Of a stretch of DNA of 64,000 bases, positions 15,601-24,452 are shown in pieces (position 1 is the first letter of the stretch; each line of letters opens with the position of its first letter). The position numbers were made by a program, and so were the translations under genes. This DNA comes from Rhodopirellula baltica SH 1 (GTDB lineage Bacteria; Planctomycetota; Planctomycetia; Pirellulales; Pirellulaceae), in NCBI RefSeq assembly GCF_000196115.1, contig NC_005027.1, forward strand, positions 5,011,001 to 5,075,000. Direction: 5' to 3'. The notes under the pieces were generated by a model. It made no database searches. It had not been told where the DNA came from and saw nothing but the letters and a program-made list of their open reading frames with translations.

Positions 15601-18102
15601 ACCGGGCAATCGCAGATCCGCTGAAGCTCCATCGGCGATAGCACCCGCTGAAGGTGCCAGCAAAATCTGTCCGCGAGCGCCACCAACAAAGTTGCTTTCG
15701 CCGATGTGGTTGAGCAATCGATCCGCGAGTGCCGGTTGAGAGACGGATGACGACAGCAACTCGTACCTTCCGCCGTTCTCGAACTCAATGGCGGATCCGT
15801 TGGCCGCATCAACGGGTGTTCCAAACACCCAATCCTCTGCCGAGGATCCGATGGAATCGCCCAATCGACCGACGTAGCCAAAACCGTCGGCTTCCACGAC
15901 CGTTCCGCCAGGCGGCAAGACATAACTCCGGGCCGTGGAACTGATGTTTTCAGCAAACAGAATCGGCGCATATGAGAAGTTGTCGCCAAAGACGTAGTCT
16001 TGAATCGAAACCGCATCCAACACATTCCAAGTCGACAGCAAACCACCTTCGTCCGCTCGCTGGTCGTCATCCGTGTCGATGTCATCTCCAAGTGCGGGCG
16101 GAACGTCCGATTGGATCAAGAAGTAGCCGCGGTTGTCAAAGTTGCGAAACAAGGAACCGTCGTTCGACTCATCTGAATAAATCCCATCGGGCAAACCCAG
16201 AAAACCAGACTGGTCACTTTCCAACACTCGCGACCCAAACGCTGCTTCGTATGAGTTGCCTTCTTGCAGCAGCACGAGGAAACCGTTGGCGCCAAACGTT
16301 TGTCCCGACAAGTCGATGATGGTCTCGACAGATCCCTCGTTGAAGTTGTCTTCGGAAATGGCAACGAAGTACGTTCCATCCTCCAACCGCTGGTTGGGCA
16401 TCCCGCGCAATTCGATGTATTGATCGGTCAAGTCGTTGAACGTGGAAGTGAACCCTGCTTCGATCATCAATTCGTTGATCACCGGTTGATTCAAATCCAC
16501 CGACAACACGGGTGGCAGAACGCGAATTTCCATCGTTCGCAACGGCAGATTGATCCAAGCCGCATCGGATAGATCACGATCCACGACGATCTCAAGATCG
16601 ATGTTGGTGATCACGTTGACTGGATTGTCTGGATCTGGCGAAACCATCACACGGCGGACCTGATTCCAGTCATCGGGCGTGAACACGAGCTGATTGGTTT
16701 CCAGGATCACCCCAGGATTGCTTCCGGCTGGAGCGATCACGTCCAGGTCAAGGACCACATCGGAATCAGGTTGCCTGTTCAGCGTGACTTCCACCACATC
16801 AGCGCCAATGGCACCGCCAACGACGGTCAATCCTTCTTGTCCCAACGCCCCAACCCCTGATTCAGGGTTACTGGGACGAACTCGGAAGCCGATCACATCA
16901 GGCGAGATTCCAAACTGCAATCCGGCCACGGTTTGAAACTCAGTCACTTCGACGTACTGAGAATTATTGCCCGTCGTTGGCCGAGTCAGCGCGACCGGTT
17001 TAATCGGTTGATTCACACGGAAGGAATCAGAAACCAAACCGGTGTCGACATCCACCAAAATGGTCGACACCAACCCGGTGTCATCCGCATCAAACAACGT
17101 GACGTAGGTCGCATCAGCTGGCAAAGCCGCCGTCAGATCCGACCCCGCCAAACTCATCGTGAATGTGTCGACACTTCGCGACGTGTAAGACAGCGTCCGC
17201 CCATTACCGAACATGTCAAATGCAAAGAACTCATTGTCCGTGTCATCAAAACCGATGAGGCGTCGATTGACAGGATCGAACGTGATGTCAGCGACCGATG
17301 CCAAGCCTGAACGGCCGCCGCCGATCAACGTCGCCTTTGCCGTGTTCACATCCAAACTGGCCAGACGTCGCAACGTGTTGTCGCCACCACCTCGCACCAA
17401 GGTGTAAACACTGTCGGTCACCGCGTCGTAAGCCAAGCCGCCGACGATATCGACGTTGGTATTTCCCAGACGAGTGATCTCACCGTTGCTGGGGTCGATC
17501 CGGAACACCTCGTTGGCGCGGGTATCAACCGCCAACAAATCGCCATCGTTGATTCGAGTGATACCATCGAGCCGGCTGGTGATGGGTTGGCCGAGCAACT
17601 CCACCAATCGTTGGTTGTCGACCTCATGCGTTCCGAACTGAAACGCTTGCGACGCACGGACGTTCACTCCTGATTCCTGCGTCACGGTTTCCAACAAACC
17701 AAACGTCTTTTGAGGTGCGGTCTGCACCAATCCTTGTTCTGGCAAAACGCGAACGTGGTAGTCGCCGGCGGGCAATTGCGAGAACGAGAAGAACCCGGCG
17801 GAGTCGGTCAAAACAGACTCTTCGCCTTCGTCCATTCTTCCATTGACGTTCTCATCCAAGTACACGCGAATGTCGGCGGCACCGTTCTCGGTGCCCTGGC
17901 GAGTACTGTCTTGATTGAGATCTAGAAACACTTCGCCACTGATCGCCGCCAACAAATGACGGCTCTCAAGTGTCTCCATCCGGCTGTGCCGCCGCCGTGC
18001 AAGTTTTCGTCGCTCTGATCGAACGCGAGCGTTTTTCGATCCTGTGCGGGACTGAGACGGTCGAGCTTTCCAAGGTGTACGTTTCATGATGAGACCAGCC
18101 AT
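12619..18102 (-). CDS. Giant secreted protein with SdrD-B, lamin-tail-like, cadherin and dockerin domains
   Basis: An 1827-residue protein. The N-terminus has a basic stretch then METLESRHLLA, the planctomycete export-type motif. Next come a SdrD B-like repeat (GEVFLDLNQDSTRQGTENG, about 55-135), a propeller-like region (VDTRANEVFRIDPSNGEITRL), a lamin-tail-like domain (about 555-660, VINELMIEAGF...YIELRGMPNQRL), another SdrD-B-like carboxypeptidase-regulatory segment, and four to five cadherin-like repeats (about 1170-1640) with the DFE/DPDxG calcium-binding spacing. A C-terminal pair of dockerin-type EF loops follows (DVDRNQSVAPLDALRIIN, DVSGNGEVTSLDALMVIN). This suggests a calcium-dependent cell-surface or adhesion protein. 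The start is uncertain: ATG at 18102 or MKRTPW a few codons later, and neither has a good ribosome site. Confidence 0.85.
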   Translation of the reverse strand: MAGLIMKRTPWKARPSQSRTGSKNARVRSERRKLARRRHSRMETLESRHLLAAISGEVFLDLNQDSTRQGTENGAADIRVYLDENVNGRMDEGEESVLTDSAGFFSFSQLPAGDYHVRVLPEQGLVQTAPQKTFGLLETVTQESGVNVRASQAFQFGTHEVDNQRLVELLGQPITSRLDGITRINDGDLLAVDTRANEVFRIDPSNGEITRLGNTNVDIVGGLAYDAVTDSVYTLVRGGGDNTLRRLASLDVNTAKATLIGGGRSGLASVADITFDPVNRRLIGFDDTDNEFFAFDMFGNGRTLSYTSRSVDTFTMSLAGSDLTAALPADATYVTLFDADDTGLVSTILVDVDTGLVSDSFRVNQPIKPVALTRPTTGNNSQYVEVTEFQTVAGLQFGISPDVIGFRVRPSNPESGVGALGQEGLTVVGGAIGADVVEVTLNRQPDSDVVLDLDVIAPAGSNPGVILETNQLVFTPDDWNQVRRVMVSPDPDNPVNVITNIDLEIVVDRDLSDAAWINLPLRTMEIRVLPPVLSVDLNQPVINELMIEAGFTSTFNDLTDQYIELRGMPNQRLEDGTYFVAISEDNFNEGSVETIIDLSGQTFGANGFLVLLQEGNSYEAAFGSRVLESDQSGFLGLPDGIYSDESNDGSLFRNFDNRGYFLIQSDVPPALGDDIDTDDDQRADEGGLLSTWNVLDAVSIQDYVFGDNFSYAPILFAENISSTARSYVLPPGGTVVEADGFGYVGRLGDSIGSSAEDWVFGTPVDAANGSAIEFENGGRYELLSSSVSQPALADRLLNHIGESNFVGGARGQILLAPSAGAIADGASADLRLPGQGITVFADTNDNDRLDDLTFVVEPDDVVPPFDPLDPTVQDLTYVLTNEFPGVTVTSTSGNFFSNTPILAERQYLSGRISGNRVFSDGGFQQFSTFNRLRFDFYRPVKSVSIDALGSAFTSLVSYGRLDAFNADGDLIATAVSGVLVNGRRETVTLSVPSDEIVRVEAYSDTTITGGTTFGAFDRLTYVQSEASTVTDQDGIYELRSLFEGDYDLQVQTGTGATALLGTAEHSFTVSRFDNFVFEDVFRVNTLPKTTDQVILVDENLPVGTEILVQQADDADQPADGGVPLLYEIIGGNSAGLVVNSSTGNLTVTADSDLDFETEPNRIITMRITDAAGAKTTNRITISLRDINEAPVVQDTPLVVTEDVPAGSAIGRVKAFDPDVAFRQQLSFELVGGEAQNDFSVDPITGVVTLLNADSLDFENNTQRTLLVRVSDDAAIPAESIVEQRILVLNENDRPTIAQTQFAVSEDATGELFRLEVDDPDEGQMHQFEVVGGVAANFVRVTQEGAVRLLPGAELDFETFPNMTLRVRVSDNGGPPLAETVNVQISVLGVNEQPKLQPSVVQFNEGSVPSADQLLTLVDPEQRPQDHSIELLDGPSNSLFEFVAGTGTDAGTGTLRIASGVELDFEDQSVHQLSFRITDTVDSSVAPFTATLLVEVLNRNENPTITTERVVVSEVPYPNGAPTSSDNWVIVGRIGVADPDGDLVTTQLVGGTGFANFDLDPNSRLLRVRPNAVFDVDAPDAPAQTLVIRADDGTATTDRTITVQVNNVNEPPVFDMAMADATFQDRSLVSGQYLEFQLPDNMVSDPEGGNFSIRIFGQSGTLPSWMKYDIETQTLVATPGPFDTGVYNLTARALEFGPRPLATDVQFTYTVGLGQTPFQNARNRYDVDRNQSVAPLDALRIINYLEANGPGRLEPGNMQSFPGYLDVSGNGEVTSLDALMVINEINRLEEENAGAEPVLVEISADDFLRREDAVDEVLAAEFDSPSLF

Positions 18103-18515
18103 TCGCGTGCGATGAATCCCCTAATCAAGGGACCAGATAATTGCCCTCAGAATAAATGTCAGCCCCCCGCCAAACAACACAGAACGCCCCTTTAACCCAA
18201 AAGACCGGAACAATCATTACCATTCGCCGCTCGGATTGAGCGAAATCCCTCAGATTCACGTTCGGATTGGTTGGTTTCTGGCAGTTATGCGTCACCCCGC
18301 TGGCAAACAAAAGCTGGTCCCGCGACTTGGACGATGCGTAGAATCGCCCCGCATTTCCGATCGTCCCTTCGATCGTTTTGTGTCCGGGGCACCCCCGTTC
18401 CTCATCGTTCAACTCCCGCGTCCGGACGTTCGCCAACGTGATCAATCTCCAACGTGACGAATGCAGTCGTATGCCAATTTCCGGCAAACACTTCCCAATC
18501 GCGGATGGAACTTCG
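18103..18515. other. Divergent intergenic region, 413 bp
   Basis: This stretch separates the divergent giant surface-protein gene and the HtrA-like gene and should hold both promoters. I see no RNA gene, convincing promoter pair or repeat in it. A minus-strand ORF covers it but has no protein-like features. Confidence 0.5.
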
Positions 18516-19859
18516 ATGAGTCTTTCCTGCAGAACAACCATCCAAACAGCGACACTAGCGCTGCTGGCATTGTTGTCTGGAGTTCACCATAGCCCGCTGG
18601 TATCAGCCCAAGACAACGGGCCACGCAAAAGCATGCGGGTAGCCACGGACCGTGACATCGTCAGCGGTGGCTCTCGCTTGGAAGGCCCACGGTCCGGCAC
18701 GATGATGCCGACGCCAGACCAAGTCGACGTGACGCGAGATCGCTTGTTCGACGACCTGGCCGAAGAGTTTGAACACTTCGACCGGTTGGGCAATCTGGTC
18801 CGCCGGGTCAGCCACTTGGTCAAACCCAGCGTGATTCATATCGAAGCTCACAAAACGCAAGGCAGTGGTGCGACGGCCGAATCGTTTGATGAAGCCGGCA
18901 GTGGTGTCGTTCTCGATGTCGCGGGTGAATCTTGGGTTTTGACCAACCGTCATGTCATCAAGGGTGCCGCATCCAATCAAATCGTGATGCGTACCAGCGA
19001 CGGTCGACGTTGGGTGCCGGAAAAGATTTTGATGGACCCCAACACTGACGTTGCCGTCATGAAACTGTCGCCGTCCATCGCGGGAATCGAATCGGCCGAG
19101 CGAGACTCGATCCGTCGTGGAACCAGTTCGTTTGCCAAGATGCCACCAGCCGCTCGGTTGGCCAACAGCGACGAGGTCCAGATCGGCGATTTCGTCATCG
19201 CGATCGGCAGCCCGTTCGGTCTGAGTCACTCGGTCACGTTTGGCATCTTGAGTGCAAAGGGTCGCCGTGACTTGTCGCTGGGTGAAGAACGAATTGACCT
19301 GCAGGATTTCTTCCAAACCGACGCCGCAATCAATCCCGGTAACAGCGGTGGCCCGTTGTTGAACCTTCGCGGCGAAGTGATCGCTCTGAACACCGCGATT
19401 GCCAGCAGCAGCGGTGGCAGCGAAGGCATTGGATTCGCAATTCCGATTAACATGGCCGCTCGCGTCGCGGAGGAACTGATCGTTCATGGTCGCCTGCGTC
19501 GCGGGTACCTCGGCGTGACGCTGGACCCCAATTTTGCCGCTGCGGATCTGTCTCCAGCATCGGGCATTTACGCTTCGATGAAAATCACGCCCGACTTCGA
19601 TTCGCGATTTGGTTCGCAAGAAGAAATCAAATTGGGTGGAGCTCGCGTGAAGGACATTCGTCCTGGTTCGCCAGCCGAACTGGCCCATCTGCAACGAGGC
19701 GACATCATCCTGCAATTCGATTCCATCAACGTCGAAGACGACGATCACCTGGTCGCACTGGCTGGCATGGCCCAGCCCGATCAACGACCGATCTCGATGG
19801 TGATCCTTCGGGATGGTAAACGCTATCGCACGGAAGTCACGTTGACGTTCCAACCCTGA
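18516..19859 (+). CDS. HtrA/DegP-type serine protease with one PDZ domain
   Basis: The frame is open from 18378, but the ATG at 18516 (MSLSCRTTIQTATLALLALLSG) gives a clean signal peptide with GGATGGA upstream. The protein is about 447 residues. The trypsin-like triad is complete: His in VLTNRHVIKG, Asp in PNTDVAVMKL and Ser in NPGNSGGPLLN. A single PDZ domain follows (GYLGVTLD...GARVKDIRPGSPAELAHLQRGDII). It is expected in the periplasm as a quality-control protease or chaperone. There is a longer than usual linker before the protease domain (residues 30-90). It is divergent from the giant exported protein, possibly by chance. Confidence 0.92.
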   Translation: MSLSCRTTIQTATLALLALLSGVHHSPLVSAQDNGPRKSMRVATDRDIVSGGSRLEGPRSGTMMPTPDQVDVTRDRLFDDLAEEFEHFDRLGNLVRRVSHLVKPSVIHIEAHKTQGSGATAESFDEAGSGVVLDVAGESWVLTNRHVIKGAASNQIVMRTSDGRRWVPEKILMDPNTDVAVMKLSPSIAGIESAERDSIRRGTSSFAKMPPAARLANSDEVQIGDFVIAIGSPFGLSHSVTFGILSAKGRRDLSLGEERIDLQDFFQTDAAINPGNSGGPLLNLRGEVIALNTAIASSSGGSEGIGFAIPINMAARVAEELIVHGRLRRGYLGVTLDPNFAAADLSPASGIYASMKITPDFDSRFGSQEEIKLGGARVKDIRPGSPAELAHLQRGDIILQFDSINVEDDDHLVALAGMAQPDQRPISMVILRDGKRYRTEVTLTFQP

Positions 19860-19901
19860 TCGTCAGGCTCACGTCAACTTGATCTTAGGGCTCACCGCGG
19901 T

Positions 19902-21188
19902 CTAGTTGGTGGCCACCGACTTGGCCGACTTCCATAACTGGTAACGCCGCCAGATTTCATCGAACAGCACGCTTGCCAGTAATGCTCCGCCGATGATGAC
20001 CATCTCCCATTGCTGCTCGATGCCCAACACCACGATGGCTTTGTACAGGCATCGCATCACCGCGGCACCCGCAATCACACCAAAGACCGCCCCCCGGCCG
20101 CCACGAAGTGAGCACCCGCCCAGGACCGCTGCCGCGATTGCGTAGAGCTCATAGAAGTTGCCACTCGATCCGGGTTGCACGGAGTTCCATTCCAACAGGA
20201 AAAGAATTCCCGCCAGTGCAGCCAGTAGACCGCTGACGATATACGCCATCACGATCAGCCGTTCGGTACGAATGCCGCTGAAACGAGCCGCTTCTTCGTT
20301 CTCACCGACGGCCAACAAATGCCGTCCGGCCACGCTGTGTTCCAAGAAGACCCAGGCTGCAAACGCCACGATGATCAACAACACACCGGTGAAGGGGAAC
20401 GCAATCCAAGTCCATTCGGACCACGACTCCGACGCACCGGATAGCTTCGCGACCAATGGCAGCGGAAATTCAAAAACATTGCCCGTCACCGTCGCTTTGA
20501 AATCGGCCAACGCGCTGCCCAACCCAACTTGATCATCACCGGTCCAAACTCGAGCCAAACCGCGGTAGACCAACAATCCGCAAAGCGTCACCACAAACGG
20601 TTGCAGGTGGGCACGAGTGACAAGCAAGCCATGCAACGCACCGATGAACGCACCGGCCAACAACACCAAACCGCACGCGAGCAACGGATTGGTATAGCGG
20701 ATGCGTTCCAGAGAGACTTCCGTGCCCGTTTGCAACGAGCGTGCCGGGTTGCCGGTCGTCAGCCAAACATTGTCGTCTTCTTCGACTTGGCCGGTGAGAT
20801 AGGCCTTCGATTCATTGAACGCGCCCGCGTAAACCATCCGGTCACCCGCTCGAACTGGATCAATCCCGGTATCAATGCGAATTCGCGTGTCACCTTCGTC
20901 CGGGCGTTCGATCGCGGCGATCCTTCCAATTGCATCGTATCTTTCGTAGCGCACATCGATGACTTGAACCATCATCACACCGCACAACGCAATCAACGAA
21001 CCGATCGACAAATCAATTCCGCCGGTGATGATCACCATGGCGACGCCAATCGAAATCAATCCGTACAAACTGGTGTCGCGGATCAGCGTCTTCAAATTAG
21101 CCGCGGCGACAAAGTTGCCTTCCAACCAAGTCGCGATCACCACAATCGCGATCAACAACGCGAAGATGCCAAAATTCTTGCCACGCAT
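19902..21188 (-). CDS. Sugar ABC transporter permease (RbsC-like) with a soluble insert
   Basis: An RbsC/XylH-type inner-membrane permease. The family signature VMVIITGGIDLSIGSLIALCGVMM and the C-terminal LLAVGENEEAARFSGI and AAVLGGCSLRGGRG loops are clear. About 85 residues (DVRYERYDAIGRIA to SLERIRYTN) interrupt the helical core after the GGIDLSIGS helix. The insert is hydrophilic and strand-like and is absent from ordinary RbsC proteins. I chose the ATG at 21186-21188, preceded by AAGG. A TTG at 21210-21212 that overlaps the ATPase stop would add 8 residues. It is the last gene of the TlpA-ATPase-permease operon. Confidence 0.88.
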   Translation of the reverse strand: MRGKNFGIFALLIAIVVIATWLEGNFVAAANLKTLIRDTSLYGLISIGVAMVIITGGIDLSIGSLIALCGVMMVQVIDVRYERYDAIGRIAAIERPDEGDTRIRIDTGIDPVRAGDRMVYAGAFNESKAYLTGQVEEDDNVWLTTGNPARSLQTGTEVSLERIRYTNPLLACGLVLLAGAFIGALHGLLVTRAHLQPFVVTLCGLLVYRGLARVWTGDDQVGLGSALADFKATVTGNVFEFPLPLVAKLSGASESWSEWTWIAFPFTGVLLIIVAFAAWVFLEHSVAGRHLLAVGENEEAARFSGIRTERLIVMAYIVSGLLAALAGILFLLEWNSVQPGSSGNFYELYAIAAAVLGGCSLRGGRGAVFGVIAGAAVMRCLYKAIVVLGIEQQWEMVIIGGALLASVLFDEIWRRYQLWKSAKSVATN

Positions 21189-21189
21189 T

Positions 21190-21219
21190 CTATTCAACCT
21201 TGGGCTATTCAACCTTGGG
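21190..21219 (-). repeat. 15-bp perfect tandem duplication at the ATPase/permease junction
   Basis: The minus strand reads CCCAAGGTTGAATAG twice in succession. The first copy holds the ATPase stop codon and the second supplies the AAGG ribosome site of the permease. The duplication therefore separated a junction that was probably overlapping, and it leaves an in-frame TTG at the old position. Confidence 0.85.
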
Positions 21220-22732
21220 CAGGTTCGCCCTTTGCCACCGCGAGACGCATGATCGCCTCTTCGGTCAATTCCGATCTTGTCAATTCACCCGCGACACAAC
21301 CATCGGAAATGACAATCACCCGATCGGCGATCGCAAAGACTTCTTCCATTTCACTGCTGACCACCAACACACCCATGCCTTGGCTCGCCAACTGATCGAT
21401 CACTTCGTAGATCTCAGATTTTGCGCCAATGTCGACGCCTCGTGTTGGCTCATCGAGCATCAAGACCTTCACGTCACCGGCCAACCACTTCGCCAAGGCC
21501 ACCTTTTGCTGGTTTCCACCGGACAAAGAAGCAATCTCAATTTCTTGCGAAGCAGTCTTCACTCGCAGCCGGTCGATCAATTCTGCGGCCGTCGCACGTT
21601 CCGTTTTGCGATTGCGAAACACTCCGTCCCGCGTCATCGAAACAATGGTCGCGTTGTCACGAACACTCGATTGGATCAACAGCCCAGTCCGCTTGCGGTC
21701 TTCCGGTACCAACGCCAATCCGGCTGCGATCGCGGAGTCGACACCGCCTTTGAGCGGCTCGGAGTCAATCAAGATCTCGCCACCGAACCGTTCGCGGACG
21801 CCGAAGATCGTTTCTACGATCTCGGTTCGCCCTGCACCGACCAATCCAACCAAGGCGACCACTTCGCCACCGAGCACCTGCAAATCAACCGGAGGTGCGG
21901 CGCGGGATCCGACCCTCAAACCCGACACGGTCAGTCGAGGCTCAAGACACTCTTTCGCGGTTTCGTGAGAACGACGCGTCAGATCACGCCCCACCATCGC
22001 ACGAACCATCGAATCATGCGTGATATTGCCTTTCGTCAACGTTTCGACATGCTCACCATCCCGCAGCACTTCCACTCGATCGGCCAAGCGAATGATTTCG
22101 TGCAAGCGGTGCGAGATATAGAGAATCGCAACACCTTCTTCGCGAAGCCGTTCGATCAACTCGAACAACCGCAGCGATTCCTCTTCGCTCAGACTGCTGG
22201 TCGGTTCGTCCATGATGACCACGCGTGCATCGGTCGACAAAGCTCGCGCGATCTCGATCAATTGCTTGGACGCAATGGGAAGTGGCCCGACGGGCGCATC
22301 CGGGGACACCGACAAACCAACTCGATCCAGCCATGATGACGCCGTGCGTCGTAACTCCGCCCGATCGAGCAAACCAAATCGGGAGGGCTCACGGCCGAGA
22401 AACAAATTCTCGGCAACGCTCAGGTTGTCGTGCAGGTTCAGCTCTTGATGAATCAACGCGATCCCGGCATCAATCGCGTCGCGCGGTCCGGACCAGGAAA
22501 GGACTTGACCGTCCAATTCAATTTGACCCTGGTCCGGCGAGACGATCCCGGCCAGCACCTTCATCAAAGTACTTTTGCCGGCACCGTTTTCACCGATAAC
22601 CGCGATGGCTTGGCCACCTTCCACTTCCATCGAAACATTCGACAAAGCTTGGGTGGAGCCAAACCGTTTACTGATTCCCGACAACCGCAAGCGAGAGGGT
22701 TGATCGGGGTTGTCCGCCTGTGGCTGGATCAC
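21209..22732 (-). CDS. Sugar ABC transporter ATP-binding protein (RbsA/MglA-like, two ABC domains)
   Basis: A 507-residue double ABC ATPase of the carbohydrate-uptake CUT2 type. The first domain has Walker A GENGAGKSTL near residue 55 and ends in MDEPTSSLSEEE. The second has the family's usual degenerate Walker A GLVGAGRTE, the signature SLSGGNQQKVALAKWL, and LDEPTRGVDIGAK. It starts at GTG 22730-22732, overlapping the TlpA-like gene's TGA (GTGA), so translation is coupled. No periplasmic binding protein is present in the operon; it must be encoded elsewhere. The substrate is probably a pentose, hexose or inositol, but the sequence does not decide. Confidence 0.93.
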   Translation of the reverse strand: MIQPQADNPDQPSRLRLSGISKRFGSTQALSNVSMEVEGGQAIAVIGENGAGKSTLMKVLAGIVSPDQGQIELDGQVLSWSGPRDAIDAGIALIHQELNLHDNLSVAENLFLGREPSRFGLLDRAELRRTASSWLDRVGLSVSPDAPVGPLPIASKQLIEIARALSTDARVVIMDEPTSSLSEEESLRLFELIERLREEGVAILYISHRLHEIIRLADRVEVLRDGEHVETLTKGNITHDSMVRAMVGRDLTRRSHETAKECLEPRLTVSGLRVGSRAAPPVDLQVLGGEVVALVGLVGAGRTEIVETIFGVRERFGGEILIDSEPLKGGVDSAIAAGLALVPEDRKRTGLLIQSSVRDNATIVSMTRDGVFRNRKTERATAAELIDRLRVKTASQEIEIASLSGGNQQKVALAKWLAGDVKVLMLDEPTRGVDIGAKSEIYEVIDQLASQGMGVLVVSSEMEEVFAIADRVIVISDGCVAGELTRSELTEEAIMRLAVAKGEPAQG

Positions 22733-23937
22733 TCACCTTCTTCCGACGAGTCTTCCTTTTCATCGTCGGACTTTTTGGTGGTCGAGTCCACGTCGGCCAG
22801 CTCTTCCAGTTCTTCGAGCATGCCTTCCATGCGTTCTTTTTGCCGACCTTCGGATTTCTCGATGGCTTTCTTCTGTGCCTCGATCGCCGCATCGAATCGT
22901 TCCAACGATGCGTTCATTTGAGCAACCAGAACGTGCATCAAAGGCTGAATCTGGGGATCGGCTCCTTCGATTTCAGCGTTGAGTGCAACCAGCGTTTCAT
23001 CCGCCAACTTGCCAACCTTGGCTCCTTGTTGGATCGATGACATCAACCCGTAGGAGAACTGAGCCATGGCCTGTGGGTTGCCCTTCGCTTCCTTCAGTTG
23101 GCCACGGAAATACGTCATCACGTCTTCGGATAGATCGCCCGAGTCCAAACGCAGACCGTATTTGAACTGAGTCAGTTGCTCACGAACCGACTGCCCCATT
23201 TCGTCATCCACACCCTCGAACTCTTCCAAAACCTTGTCGATGACCTTGATGGCATCCTCAAAGTTTCCTTCACCGGCCATACGATTGACCTTTTGCATCG
23301 CTTCTTCCAAGCGTTGCTGGCGAGCCATTTCTTCTTTGAAAGCTTCGCGGTCCCATGTTCCTTCGATGACTTGTTCCAACGGCTCGTCGAGACTCATCGG
23401 GTGTCCGATCCACTCAATCAAACCGGTCTTGCCGACCAAAAACGCGGCGGGGATGCCGTTCTGATTGGCGGCACGCATGTAGTCATCGGTCGACGAACCG
23501 TCGGGATCGACTGTCAATGTGTAAGCCGATGTCAGTTCCGCGAATGTGACACCTTCTTTGCCTGGGTAGTCACGTTCCAGAATGCCTTCGACGGTTTCTA
23601 GATCTTCATCCGAGATGCTGACGATCTGAACGCCATTTTCGCGATGTCGTTCTTGCAATTCGACCAGGTGCGGCATGCTTTGGATGCACGGACCACACCA
23701 CGTTGCCCAAAACTCGACCACGTAGATTTTGCCATCTTCGAAATCGGTGACCGGACCGAATTTTCCGAGGTCTTCGTGGATGTAGTGCTCGATATCGAGC
23801 GAAGGTGCTTTCGATCCCACGGTCAACGTCGGTTCGGCTTGAGCCGCAACGCCACCGGTCAAAAATGCAACTCCGCAGGCGGCACCTAGCAGAGTCTTAC
23901 GTGTCCACGCGACAGGAAGCGAAAAAAAGCGGGTCAT
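22729..23937 (-). CDS. Secreted TlpA-like thioredoxin-fold protein with helical C-terminal region
   Basis: A 402-residue protein with a signal peptide (ending about residue 35, GVAAQAEP). A thioredoxin/TlpA domain follows, with the redox motif WCGPC at 80-84 and the cis-Pro segment NGIPAAFLVGKTG. The second half (about 205-380) is helical and TPR-like (NFEDAIKVIDKVLEEFEG, DAAIEAQKKAIEKSEG). It ends in an acidic Asp/Glu tail. It probably acts as a periplasmic disulfide reductase or redox chaperone. It is the first gene of the ABC operon with a 4-nt overlap, an uncommon partnership for a CUT2 transporter. Confidence 0.9.
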   Translation of the reverse strand: MTRFFSLPVAWTRKTLLGAACGVAFLTGGVAAQAEPTLTVGSKAPSLDIEHYIHEDLGKFGPVTDFEDGKIYVVEFWATWCGPCIQSMPHLVELQERHRENGVQIVSISDEDLETVEGILERDYPGKEGVTFAELTSAYTLTVDPDGSSTDDYMRAANQNGIPAAFLVGKTGLIEWIGHPMSLDEPLEQVIEGTWDREAFKEEMARQQRLEEAMQKVNRMAGEGNFEDAIKVIDKVLEEFEGVDDEMGQSVREQLTQFKYGLRLDSGDLSEDVMTYFRGQLKEAKGNPQAMAQFSYGLMSSIQQGAKVGKLADETLVALNAEIEGADPQIQPLMHVLVAQMNASLERFDAAIEAQKKAIEKSEGRQKERMEGMLEELEELADVDSTTKKSDDEKEDSSEEGE

Positions 23938-24452
23938 TGAAAACTACTTTGCGTTTGTTTGGTGAAGGAAGAAAATCGACCGAGCGGTGCTCGACACTCA
24001 TTCTGACAATGTCTGTCTGGCGAAAACACTCGCCCTGTTCGAATTTAAAGCAGCCTCAACGGCAACTTTTCGCGGGACAATGCGACGGCGGTCATCGGAT
24101 GCAGTGCAATACGCATACTGTAGTGCACCAAACGCCGAATTGTTCATCGTCCACGAATCCAGCGCGAAGCGAACGTTGCAGCCCAACCGCCACCCGGGAA
24201 CGCCTCGTTCCCAGAGATTGGACGTGGCCAAATCGGATCGAAAAAACGATTGGCCCAGCACTGCAATCATCGTTCCCCCAAAGGTAACAATCCGCTTTTC
24301 GCGAGTCGAGAGAACCGATTTGGCTCTCTGGGGGTGTTTTCGTTGTATTGATGGAGGGGTTGGTCCATAATGCCTATGCGGGTTCTTCATCCGCCGTCAA
24401 CTTCGCATGACGTCGCTCAAATCCCCCCTCTTCTCTTTCCACGAGCGCATTT
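23938..24452. other. Intergenic region, 515 bp, with one hairpin
   Basis: This lies between the divergent TlpA-like and secretin-like genes. The only clear structure is the hairpin GGGAACG-CCT-CGTTCCC at 24196-24212, probably part of a dispersed repeat. A 130-codon minus frame runs across it but has no recognisable protein character. Promoters for both operons are expected here; I could not place them convincingly. Confidence 0.5.

Noticed and set aside
18125..18541. A 138-codon minus-strand ORF between the giant gene and the HtrA-like gene
   Set aside because: It overlaps the likely start and signal peptide of the protease gene, has no ribosome site and no protein-like pattern.
18603..19853. 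A 416-codon ORF antisense to the HtrA-like gene
   Set aside because: It is a codon-bias shadow of the protease gene, which has a complete catalytic triad on the plus strand.
23998..24390. A 130-codon minus-strand ORF in the 515-bp intergenic region
   Set aside because: It reads through a hairpin repeat (GGGAACG...CGTTCCC) and shows no domain, signal or ribosome site; probably chance.
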